Source: Candidatus Saccharimonadota bacterium (lineage in GTDB: Bacteria > Patescibacteriota > Saccharimonadia > Saccharimonadales > Saccharimonadaceae). From it: 7,141 nt of DNA. Made by a program: the position numbers and the translations under genes. The stretch lies in contig JAFOHW010000026.1 in NCBI GenBank assembly GCA_017421685.1, positions 1 to 7,141 on the forward strand, read 5' to 3'. Below are positions 1-5,404 of the stretch, one piece after another. The notes beneath the pieces were generated by a model. The model had not been told where the DNA came from and made no database searches. It saw only the letters and a program-made list of their open reading frames with translations. How positions within the stretch are numbered: the first letter of the stretch is position 1; every line of letters begins with the position of its first letter.

Positions 1-339
1 GGAATTAACCCCAGATTCGACAATCTGCCGGAGAGGATTTTTCCAATTCTCTCAGCTGTCGCTATCCTCGGCGGGCTTTATCTAGTTCTTTATCTCGTCT
101 CGAAAGGGAAATGGGTTGGTGATGGCGACTGGATTCTTGGTGTTATCCTCGGAATTGTTCTTGGTAATCCTTGGCTCGCTCTAATTACTCTCTTTCTTGC
201 GAATATTCTCGCTTGCCTAATTATGTTCCCATATGTAAAAAAATCCCGAAACAAAAAAATCTATTTCGGCCCTTTTCTCGTTATTGCTTTTATTATAACG
301 CTGACTTTTGCTAATTTCTTCCAAAGCATGATAAAATAA
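1..339 (+). CDS. pilD: Prepilin peptidase (type IV, A24 family), C-terminal part, 5' end outside window
   Basis: Frame 1 is open from the first base to TAA at 337-339 and encodes the last 112 residues of an integral membrane protein. Residues 40-43 read GDGD, the GxGD motif that carries the second catalytic aspartate of prepilin peptidases. Residues 88-92, YFGPF, match the conserved PFGPF segment near the family C terminus. The motif FDNLPERI at 6-13 resembles the LPD-rich stretch that follows the first catalytic aspartate, which should lie just outside the window. Hydrophobic segments sit near 15-33, 44-55, 58-76 and 88-107. Enzymes of this family cleave the leader of type IV prepilins at the cytoplasmic face of the membrane. 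The next gene encodes a probable substrate, four bases downstream. Any N-terminal N-methylase domain cannot be assessed. Confidence 0.88.
   Translation, partial: GINPRFDNLPERIFPILSAVAILGGLYLVLYLVSKGKWVGDGDWILGVILGIVLGNPWLALITLFLANILACLIMFPYVKKSRNKKIYFGPFLVIAFIITLTFANFFQSMIK
329..337 (+). promoter_or_regulatory. Extended -10 promoter for the pilin gene, probably leaderless
   Basis: TGATAAAAT fits an extended -10 (TGn plus TAAAAT). Its last T is also the first base of the peptidase stop codon. Six bases separate it from the ATG at 344, which would place +1 on that A. A weak -35, TTGCTA, lies at 308-313 with an 18-base spacer. No Shine-Dalgarno precedes the ATG. Co-transcription from upstream is also possible. 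Confidence 0.55.
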
Positions 340-343
340 GCAT

Positions 344-1081
344 ATGAAGTATCGAAAAGGGGACACTCTTATCGAAGTGATGTTAGCTGTAGGTATTTTT
401 TCCATGATTGCTGTTGCTATTGTTTCTGTTATGAGTGAGGGAACCTCTAGCGCCCAAACTGCCCTTGAAACAACTTTGACTCGCGAGGAAATTGATACCC
501 AAGCCGAAGCTCTTCGCTTCATCCAAACTTCCTACATCGCCGACCGAAATTCTGCTAGTGAAAAGTATCAAAAAATTTGGGAAACTATTACTGGGAGGGC
601 TATCGACCTTAGTGAACCTAACGCTAACGCAGAACAGAACGCCTTTCTCCAATTCTCCCCCTCATCTTGCGGGGAGCTTTATGGTGATAAATGGGTCCAG
701 GATAAAGCTTTTATTATCGACCCTCGTGCTCTCGGAGATAACGAAAAAGAAGCTGTTAGAACCTTTTCTGGCGATGTCTTTAAGGAAGCCACGACCTATC
801 CCCGCTTAATCTATGCATCGAACGGAACTATTGAAAACAGCAACAGCCTCGTCGAGGATAAGGATACTACAGAATATAACCTTTACCAAGCCGAAGGCAT
901 TTATATTATTGGCGTAAAAGACCCTGGAAATACAAGAAAAATTGACAATCTAGATTCTGGCGCTACCCAATCCGCCTACTATGATTTTTATATCCGTGCC
1001 TGCTGGTACGGTTCGGACGCGAACGAGCCCTCGACTATCTCGACCGTAATTCGCCTCTTCGATCCCGCAATTATGGAATAA
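344..1081 (+). CDS. Type IV pilin/pseudopilin-like protein with prepilin N-terminal motif
   Basis: This 245-residue protein begins with a short basic leader, MKYRKG, then DTLIEV and a hydrophobic helix to about residue 30. That is the class III prepilin signal: cleavage is expected after Gly6, leaving Glu11 at mature position +5. Mature residue +1 is Asp7 where Phe is usual. The rest is a soluble, mostly non-hydrophobic domain with only two cysteines, C109 and C220, which could form a disulfide outside the cell. The length suits a minor pilin or pseudopilin better than a small major pilin. The upstream gene encodes the peptidase expected to process it. The exact pilus role (PilV-, PilW- or GspI-like) cannot be told from sequence alone. 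The gene ends one base from the convergent recombinase gene. Confidence 0.82.
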   Translation: MKYRKGDTLIEVMLAVGIFSMIAVAIVSVMSEGTSSAQTALETTLTREEIDTQAEALRFIQTSYIADRNSASEKYQKIWETITGRAIDLSEPNANAEQNAFLQFSPSSCGELYGDKWVQDKAFIIDPRALGDNEKEAVRTFSGDVFKEATTYPRLIYASNGTIENSNSLVEDKDTTEYNLYQAEGIYIIGVKDPGNTRKIDNLDSGATQSAYYDFYIRACWYGSDANEPSTISTVIRLFDPAIME

Positions 1082-1082
1082 G

Positions 1083-2021
1083 CTATTTTGTTTCCGAATG
1101 AAATTTTTCGTGAACTTCTTTTAGGTGCGCATCCGTAACGTGCGTATAAATCTGGGTCGTTGAAATATCCGCATGCCCTAGCATTGACTGGACCGAACGT
1201 AAATCTGCCCCGTTCATTAATAAATCCGTTGCGAAAGAATGTCTCAAGGTATGAGGAGAAACATGTTTCGTAATCCCAGCCAACCTCGCGTATTTTTCGA
1301 CAATCCTCTCGACGCTCCTCGCCGTAATTCTCCGAAAATTTCCCGAAGTATCAACCGCCTGTTGATTCCTCGAATTATTCAAAAACAACGCTGGTAGGGA
1401 ATCGGTCCGCGCATCTAGGTAGTCCTGAACTCTATCAGCCGCTGATTTGCTAATAAAAATCGGCCTATCTTTTGAACCTTTACCACGAACCATAAACTCC
1501 CGTCGTTCTAAATTGATCGAATCACGATTCAGTCCAACCAACTCCGAAACTCGTAGCCCTCCAGAATATAACAATTCGATAATTGCTCGGTCGCGTAGAC
1601 CCGACTCTGTTGATAAATCAATCTGCTCCAACATATCCTCAACCTCGCCGTAATGTAAGAACGTAACCTGTTTTCGTATTACCTTTGGAAGGTCAACCAA
1701 CGAAGGGTCTAAGGATTTTATATCTCGTCTCGCTAGATACTTTAAAAAACCTCTTAGAGCGATTAAATGATAAGTTTGTGTTATAACTTTTAAATCCTCA
1801 TCACCATTTGTTGAGCCATATCGATTCAGTTTTAAGCGATATTTTCGAAGTAGCTCTTTCGTAATATCTTTTGGACTCATTGAGTCCTTATTTAAAATTT
1901 CAAGTGAAATCTCAACAAATCTCTCAAGATATAACCGATAATTCTCAACCGTCTTTTTGCTCCTCCCCGCTTCAATCTCAAGATGTTCCAGAAAATCATT
2001 TATCAGCTCATAAATATCCAT
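1083..2021 (-). CDS. Xer-type tyrosine recombinase (XerC/XerD family)
   Basis: The 312-residue length is typical of Xer proteins. An N-terminal SAM-like core-binding domain covers about residues 1-105 and the catalytic domain about 120-305. All catalytic residues are visible: R157 in GLRVSEL, K181 in RGKGSKDR, H257 and R260 in HTLRHSFAT, H283 in GHADISTTQ, and nucleophile Y292 in IYTH. Xer enzymes cut and rejoin DNA at dif to resolve chromosome dimers. Only one is visible here, so a single-Xer system is possible, and I cannot separate XerC from XerD. The ATG at 2021 is chosen because an extended -10 lies six bases upstream. It diverges from ndk across a palindromic spacer. A phage or element integrase is less likely given its compact Xer form and housekeeping neighbours, but is not excluded. 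Confidence 0.9.
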   Translation of the reverse strand: MDIYELINDFLEHLEIEAGRSKKTVENYRLYLERFVEISLEILNKDSMSPKDITKELLRKYRLKLNRYGSTNGDEDLKVITQTYHLIALRGFLKYLARRDIKSLDPSLVDLPKVIRKQVTFLHYGEVEDMLEQIDLSTESGLRDRAIIELLYSGGLRVSELVGLNRDSINLERREFMVRGKGSKDRPIFISKSAADRVQDYLDARTDSLPALFLNNSRNQQAVDTSGNFRRITARSVERIVEKYARLAGITKHVSPHTLRHSFATDLLMNGADLRSVQSMLGHADISTTQIYTHVTDAHLKEVHEKFHSETK

Positions 2022-2027
2022 AAATAT

Positions 2028-2036
2028 ATTATACCA
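2028..2036 (-). promoter_or_regulatory. Extended -10 promoter for the recombinase gene, probably leaderless
   Basis: On the minus strand TGG-TATAAT is followed by six bases (ATATTT) and then the ATG at 2021, so +1 should fall on the start codon. No Shine-Dalgarno fits in that gap. I see no good -35, in keeping with an extended -10 promoter. Confidence 0.65.
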
Positions 2037-2092
2037 AATCCATAATCTTAAAATGCTTTTTTGAAATATGCAAGAATATTATATTAAGGAAG

Positions 2093-2201
2093 AATCAAAA
2101 ATACCTTTCGGGGACTTCCGCGACCAACGGGGAGCGGAGTGAACGACTGAGCCCCGTAACGACGGGCGCGAAGGAGTGTTCCCAGAAAGATATTTTTGAT
2201 T
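2093..2201. repeat. Long imperfect palindrome (about 109 nt) between divergent recombinase and ndk genes
   Basis: Outer arms 2093-2103 and 2191-2201 (AATCAAAAATA / TATTTTTGATT) are a perfect 11-bp inverted repeat. Pairing continues inward: 2105-2109 with 2185-2189, 2111-2114 with 2180-2183, 2119-2122 with 2167-2170, 2124-2125 with 2165-2166, and a perfect 6-bp stem ACGGGG/CCCCGT at 2127-2132/2152-2157. A small apical hairpin lies at 2138-2148. The interior is GC-rich and the flanks AT-rich. Each strand has a run of five T in its outer arm. Both flanking promoters start transcription outside it, pointing away, so it is not a 5' leader or an end-of-gene terminator for either gene. It could be a REP- or MITE-like element, a small structured RNA, or an insulating structure. 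I found no second copy in the window and no match to an RNA family I know. Confidence 0.7.
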
Positions 2202-2209
2202 ATTTTCTA

Positions 2210-2218
2210 TGATATAAT
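2210..2218 (+). promoter_or_regulatory. Extended -10 promoter for ndk
   Basis: TGA-TATAAT is a consensus extended -10. Transcription should begin near 2225, giving a leader of only about 12 bases that consists almost entirely of the Shine-Dalgarno sequence. There is no convincing -35. Confidence 0.65.
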
Positions 2219-2224
2219 GTAGAA

Positions 2225-2230
2225 AAGGAG
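2225..2230 (+). promoter_or_regulatory. Strong Shine-Dalgarno of ndk
   Basis: AAGGAG lies six bases before the ATG at 2237 and fixes that start. It stands out because most transcription units in this window lack one. Confidence 0.8.
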
Positions 2231-2236
2231 TTTTTT

Positions 2237-2782
2237 ATGGCAAAATCAGAATCAGAAAAACCACGAACCGTAAAGTCGCAAGACTTTATTCAAAGAAGCT
2301 TAGTAGTTTTAAAGCCAGATACTGTCCAGCGCGGTATTATCGGCGAAGTTGTTCAGAGATTTGAGCGAGTCGGACTTAAAATTGTCGGTATGAAAATGGT
2401 TATGCCCGATGAACATCTTTACCGCGAACACTACGAAGGAATCGGCCAAATGATTACTCGCCGTGGCGAACAGGTTTTCCGTTATAATGTTGAATATATG
2501 ATGACCGGGCCGGTTGTCGCTATGGTCTTAGAAGGGGTTGAAGCTATTCCTCTAGTTCGAAAGATTGTCGGCCCGACTGAACCAAAGTCCGCAGAAATGG
2601 GAACCATCCGTGGCGACTTTTCTCACATGAGCTTTGGTTATTCCGATGCGAAGGGAACTGGCGTTCCGAATTTAGTTCACGCCTCCTCTAACCAGGAAGA
2701 AGCGAAGAAAGAAATTGACCTCTGGTTCAACGCGAACGAACTTTACGACTATTCCGATCTAAACGAAAAATATACTAGATAA
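2237..2782 (+). CDS. ndk: Nucleoside diphosphate kinase
   Basis: NDK transfers the gamma phosphate of ATP to other nucleoside diphosphates through a phosphohistidine, balancing NTP and dNTP pools in the cytoplasm. Visible family features are VVLKPDTVQRG at 23-33 with catalytic-site K26, the GTIRGDF motif at 122-128 with R125, and the active-site histidine H148 in NLVHASS. At 181 residues it is longer than the usual 140-150. There is an N-terminal extension of about 20 residues rich in charged residues, and about 11 extra residues between GTIRGDF and the catalytic histidine. The usual HGSDS reads HASSN here. The start is set by the AAGGAG upstream. The gene stands alone, with its own promoter and a terminator shared with the convergent ABC operon. 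Confidence 0.95.
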   Translation: MAKSESEKPRTVKSQDFIQRSLVVLKPDTVQRGIIGEVVQRFERVGLKIVGMKMVMPDEHLYREHYEGIGQMITRRGEQVFRYNVEYMMTGPVVAMVLEGVEAIPLVRKIVGPTEPKSAEMGTIRGDFSHMSFGYSDAKGTGVPNLVHASSNQEEAKKEIDLWFNANELYDYSDLNEKYTR

Positions 2783-2812
2783 AAAGTTGTATTTGTTCAA
2801 TAGTTCAATTAC

Positions 2813-2847
2813 GAAAAAATATCCTGAAACAAGAAGGATATTTTTTC
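2813..2847. terminator. Bidirectional intrinsic terminator shared by ndk and the ABC operon
   Basis: A perfect 13-bp inverted repeat (2813-2825 and 2835-2847) with a 9-base loop begins and ends in six-base A/T tracts. Either strand therefore gives a hairpin ending in a U run. It lies 30 bases after the ndk stop and directly abuts the ATPase stop at 2848. Confidence 0.92.
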
Positions 2848-3579
2848 TTATAGTACCTTCTTTAAGAACTCTTGAACCCTCGGAGTTTTTGGATGTTCGA
2901 AAAATTCAGTTGGAGCCCCCTCTTCAATAATCTTGCCTTTATCTATAAACACAATCCTCGTCGCGATTTCTTTTGCAAAACTCATTTCATGCGTAACTAT
3001 CATAATAGTCATTCCTTTATCGGCGAGTTCCCGAATTAAAGAGAGTACATCCCCGATCGATTCAGGGTCTAATGCTGAAGTCGGCTCATCAAACAATAGA
3101 ACTTCCGGCGAAAGCATCATTGCTCGAATAATTGCAACTCTCTGTTTTTGTCCACCTGATAAGCTCGCCGGGAAAGAATCTGCTTTATTAGAAAGTCCAA
3201 TATGCCTTAGGAGTTCTCGCGCTCTCTTTTCCGCTTCATTACGTTTCATGATTTTTAATTTCATAGGAGCCAAAAGCAGATTATCCATTACAGTAAGATT
3301 ATTTATTAAGTTAAAATGTTGGAAAACCATCCCGACATTTCTACGAATTCTGCGGATATTCTTCTCGGTCAAAAGCTCTCCATTAAGATAAATCTCCCCT
3401 GCCGTCGGTTCCTCCATCCAGTTAATACAACGCAAAAACGTAGATTTCCCAGATCCCGAAGGCCCAAGAATTACAACTCTATCCCCTTCATGTAATTCAA
3501 AATTAATCCCATTTAAAACCTTGTTTGTTCCGAAAGATTTACGAAGACCCTTTACTATTAGCTCTGTATTATTTTCCAT
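2848..3579 (-). CDS. Polar amino acid ABC transporter ATP-binding protein (GlnQ/HisP-like)
   Basis: This 243-residue cytoplasmic ATPase powers the importer encoded with it. Every nucleotide-binding motif is present: Walker A GPSGSGKST at 39-47, Q-loop Q87 in VFQHFNL, signature LSGGQ at 140-144, Walker B LLFDE at 161-165, D-loop SALD at 168-171, and switch H197 in VTHE. The segment FLRCINWMEEPTAGEI is typical of the polar amino acid subfamily. It is the last gene of the operon and its ATG directly follows the permease TAG. A strong Shine-Dalgarno inside the permease gene supports the start, so it may be translated more efficiently than its leaderless upstream partner. The substrate is inferred only at class level (polar or charged amino acids). 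Confidence 0.95.
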   Translation of the reverse strand: MENNTELIVKGLRKSFGTNKVLNGINFELHEGDRVVILGPSGSGKSTFLRCINWMEEPTAGEIYLNGELLTEKNIRRIRRNVGMVFQHFNLINNLTVMDNLLLAPMKLKIMKRNEAEKRARELLRHIGLSNKADSFPASLSGGQKQRVAIIRAMMLSPEVLLFDEPTSALDPESIGDVLSLIRELADKGMTIMIVTHEMSFAKEIATRIVFIDKGKIIEEGAPTEFFEHPKTPRVQEFLKKVL

Positions 3580-4284
3580 CTATTTTTCCTCCCGAAGGTC
3601 ACTCTTTCTTAAATTCTTCTCAACTTGTTTCACGATAAAAGTAATCAGATAAATCGTCGCAAGATAGAATAGCGCCGCTGTGAACATCGGAACGATATAA
3701 CTTGCCATATTTTGACCAGAACCAATATCTTTCGCCGCCATATTAAGATCATACATCCCAACCATACTTACAATCGCAGTTTCCTTAATGACTGTTATGA
3801 TTTCGTTTCCGAGTGCAGGAATGATATTCTTTATCGCCTGCGGAGCAACAATCTTAAAGAAAATTGTTGTTCTAGAAAGCCCTAATGCTAGACCGGCTTC
3901 GGTCTGGCCTTGATCTACCGACAGAATTCCTCCCCGAATTACCTCCGCTGTATAAGCCGCGGAATTTAACCCAAAAGCTATAATTGCTGTAATAATGCTT
4001 GGGAATCCTCGAATTGCGAAAATAATGAAGAACATGATAAAGAGCTGTAATGCCATCGGCGTTCCTCGGATGATTGTTGTATAAATCCGGCAAATGAATT
4101 TCGGAACCACCATCCACTTAGATGACTTTGCTGTATCAACGAGCGCAATTATCGTCCCGAGAATAATTCCGATTAAAATCGCAAAATATGAAATCTGAAT
4201 TGTTAACCAAAACCCATGTAAAAGGGAATCAATATACTCTGGTGTACTAAAAAGTTCGACAATTTTATCAATAAAACTATTCAT
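3580..4284 (-). CDS. Polar amino acid ABC transporter permease (HisM/GlnP family)
   Basis: This 234-residue inner membrane protein is of the size usual for the family. Hydrophobic segments lie near residues 25-50, 74-92, 96-112 and 195-217, with more polar amphipathic stretches between. The conserved EAA loop that docks on the ATPase reads EAGLALGLSRTTIFFKIVAPQAI, from residue 129. Upstream of it, RGTP at 73-76 and NSAAYTAEVIRGGI at 107-120 are characteristic of the HisMQ group. Only one permease is encoded, so a homodimer is expected. Its ATG overlaps the end of the binding protein gene by eight bases, and its TAG abuts the ATPase start, so translation is probably coupled. Only a weak G-rich stretch precedes the ATG. 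Confidence 0.95.
   Translation of the reverse strand: MNSFIDKIVELFSTPEYIDSLLHGFWLTIQISYFAILIGIILGTIIALVDTAKSSKWMVVPKFICRIYTTIIRGTPMALQLFIMFFIIFAIRGFPSIITAIIAFGLNSAAYTAEVIRGGILSVDQGQTEAGLALGLSRTTIFFKIVAPQAIKNIIPALGNEIITVIKETAIVSMVGMYDLNMAAKDIGSGQNMASYIVPMFTAALFYLATIYLITFIVKQVEKNLRKSDLREEK
3588..3593 (-). promoter_or_regulatory. Shine-Dalgarno for the ABC ATPase gene
   Basis: GGGAGG lies on the minus strand eight bases before the ATG, within the last codons of the permease gene. It decides the ATPase start and shows that the ribosomes of this organism use Shine-Dalgarno pairing for an internal operon gene. Confidence 0.75.
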
Positions 4285-5128
4285 CGACTAACCCCATATA
4301 TTTTAATACTAATTTATCAATTTCAGATACGCCAGCCTCGTCCTTAACCAGCATTTCTCCTAAGACCTCGTTGAAAGCCTCTAAAAGTTCCGTTCTGTCT
4401 TTATTGACTGCAATTGCATAAGCTTCTTCTACTGGATAATCTTCCTCTCTTGTCGGGCCGGAATAATATAATGGAAGCGCCGAAAGTTCCGGATTCTTTT
4501 CTATAATAAATTTCGCGGCCAATTCGTCTGCTATCGCATAATCGATAATATGCGCGTCTATCGCATCCGCGGCCAATTGATGGGAATCGATTCCTTTGAT
4601 CGTTGTTCCGGTACCCGATAAAACTCCGTTCTCGATCTCATCCTCAACAAAGATATATCCAGTACTCCCGATTTGGGAACCGAGTCTAGAGTCAGCTAAA
4701 GCTTCCCAAACGACATGGTCATCCCGAAGAGACGGAGGCATATCTTTATTGAAAATCACATACTGTACAGAATTATAATAGGGAACTGTAAAGTTTACTT
4801 TTTCTTCGCGCGCCGGAGTAATTGTTAGCCCCGCCGCCCCGGCGTCCGCAATCTTTCCCGCTTCAACATTATCAATAATGACATCAAATTCAACATTTTT
4901 AACCTGAATATTTTTATTCATTTTTTCCGCGACCCGATTTACGATATCTATATCTACCCCAACAATCTGGCGATTTTCGTAAAATTCAAATGGCGCAAAG
5001 AAAGCGTTCGTTTCAACGACATAATCAGCCGTCTTTGAATCATGAATAGTAAAGAATACGCTAACTCCCATTCCGAACGTAATCATTAAAAACAAAACCA
5101 AATATATAACGCGTTTGACCTTAACCAT
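4277..5128 (-). CDS. Amino acid ABC transporter substrate-binding protein, membrane-anchored (SBP family 3)
   Basis: From the ATG at 5128 this is a 283-residue protein. A basic start (MVKVKR) and one hydrophobic segment at about 7-27 are followed by a family 3 solute-binding fold. Its marks are TNAFFAPFEFYENRQIVGVDIDI from residue 40 and AGLTITPAREEKVNFTVPYY from 99, where R107 is at the position that holds the ligand carboxylate in relatives. IIDYAIADELA near 194-204 supplies the usual ligand-side aspartate, D201. There is no lipobox cysteine, so the segment is an uncleaved anchor or a plain Sec signal. An in-frame GTG at 5218 would add 30 residues, but they are read through a tRNA fragment and the promoter, so it is rejected. 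It is the first gene of the importer operon. Confidence 0.92.
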   Translation of the reverse strand: MVKVKRVIYLVLFLMITFGMGVSVFFTIHDSKTADYVVETNAFFAPFEFYENRQIVGVDIDIVNRVAEKMNKNIQVKNVEFDVIIDNVEAGKIADAGAAGLTITPAREEKVNFTVPYYNSVQYVIFNKDMPPSLRDDHVVWEALADSRLGSQIGSTGYIFVEDEIENGVLSGTGTTIKGIDSHQLAADAIDAHIIDYAIADELAAKFIIEKNPELSALPLYYSGPTREEDYPVEEAYAIAVNKDRTELLEAFNEVLGEMLVKDEAGVSEIDKLVLKYMGLVDE

Positions 5129-5134
5129 AACCTC

Positions 5135-5143
5135 ATTATAGCA
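5135..5143 (-). promoter_or_regulatory. Extended -10 promoter of the ABC importer operon, probably leaderless
   Basis: On the minus strand TGC-TATAAT is followed by GAGGTT and then the ATG at 5128, so +1 should be the A of the start codon. The GAGG inside that gap is only two bases from ATG, too close to act as a Shine-Dalgarno. No clear -35 is seen. This promoter also argues for the ATG over the in-frame upstream GTG. Confidence 0.65.
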
Positions 5144-5166
5144 CCATTTGTCAGAATTCGAGAATA

Positions 5167-5196
5167 AAAAAATGGTAGCCCCGGCGCGAGTCGCAC
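5167..5196 (-). pseudogene. Partial, defective copy of the tRNA-Arg 3' end
   Basis: Positions 5167-5193 repeat exactly the 27 bases at 5232-5258. These cover the 3' half of the T arm, the 3' acceptor strand, the discriminator, CCA and a run of T on the minus strand. Three further bases (5194-5196) match if four bases of the T loop are deleted from the copy. Beyond that the homology ends: there is no anticodon arm, D arm or 5' acceptor strand. It lies 65 bases downstream of the intact gene and about 40 bases upstream of the importer promoter. A hairpin, GTCG...CGAC, occupies 5191-5209 in the adjoining unmatched sequence. It could be a slippage or duplication remnant or the footprint of integration at a tRNA 3' end. 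Confidence 0.75.
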
Positions 5197-5231
5197 CGAA
5201 GGTTCGACGAGCGTCCACTGTTTTTTGCTAT

Positions 5232-5258
5232 AAAAAATGGTAGCCCCGGCGCGAGTCG
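5232..5258 (-). repeat. 27-bp direct repeat, copy within the intact tRNA-Arg 3' end
   Basis: This is identical to 5167-5193 and offset from it by 65 bp. It spans the T run, CCA, acceptor 3' strand and half of the T arm of the intact tRNA. This part of a tRNA gene is the one most often used as an attachment site by integrating elements. Confidence 0.85.
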
Positions 5259-5313
5259 AACGCACAACCTTCTCCTTAGGACGGAGCCGCTCTATCCATT
5301 GAGCTACGGAGCC
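5238..5313 (-). tRNA. tRNA-Arg, anticodon CCU
   Basis: The minus strand folds as a 76-nt tRNA with encoded CCA. The acceptor stem is GGCTCCG with CGGGGCT (two G-U pairs), the D stem GCTC/GAGC, the T stem GTGCG/CGCGC and the T loop TTCGACT. The anticodon loop GTCCTAA (minus strand, 5282-5276) has T33 and anticodon CCT at 5280-5278, so it decodes AGG. A20 and C35, known arginine identity bases, are present. Oddities are G at position 32, where a pyrimidine is usual, and a G27-A43 mismatch at the top of the anticodon stem. A run of six T follows the CCA and may serve as terminator, although no separate hairpin precedes it. An extended -10 lies just upstream. Confidence 0.93.
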
Positions 5314-5327
5314 AACTAATACAATAT

Positions 5328-5336
5328 ATTATAACA
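5328..5336 (-). promoter_or_regulatory. Extended -10 promoter of tRNA-Arg
   Basis: TGT-TATAAT on the minus strand predicts a start near 5321, about eight bases before the mature tRNA 5' end at 5313. A short 5' leader for RNase P removal would result. Confidence 0.6.
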
Positions 5337-5404
5337 TAAAATATCCTTTTGAGGGTTGTAAGCTTAGCTAAGCGACCTAGAGTGTGTCCGAAAAAGGGTA
5401 TTTA

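Noticed and set aside
1083..2021. Integron or phage integrase belonging to a mobile island
   Set aside because: The length and motifs are those of Xer, the neighbours are housekeeping genes, and no other mobility gene is present. The tRNA repeat 3 kb away is not clearly linked to it.
2062..2092. Possible dif site near the recombinase gene (AT-rich stretch with TTATATTAAGG)
   Set aside because: One half resembles a XerD arm, but the partner arm at the required spacing matches poorly and the stretch is generally AT-rich. It is not enough to call.
2093..2201. Palindrome as a riboswitch or leader of ndk
   Set aside because: The ndk promoter at 2210-2218 lies downstream of it, so it would not be in the ndk transcript. 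No known riboswitch or SRP, tmRNA or RNase P signature was recognised.
3872..4117. Open frame overlapping the permease gene in another frame, and similar overlapping frames at 217-522, 383-652, 492-809, 1447-1653, 2933-3391, 4596-4778 and 6781-6987
   Set aside because: Each lies over a gene with strong family motifs and has low-complexity or motif-free translation and no supporting start signal.
5129..5218. Extension of the binding protein gene to an in-frame GTG at 5218
   Set aside because: The added 30 residues are read through a tRNA fragment and the extended -10 element. The natural signal-type N terminus begins at the ATG at 5128.
5362..5373. GCTTAGCTAAGC as an independent operator
   Set aside because: A perfect 12-bp palindrome is expected about once or twice by chance in this length. 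It is kept only as part of the larger symmetric region.
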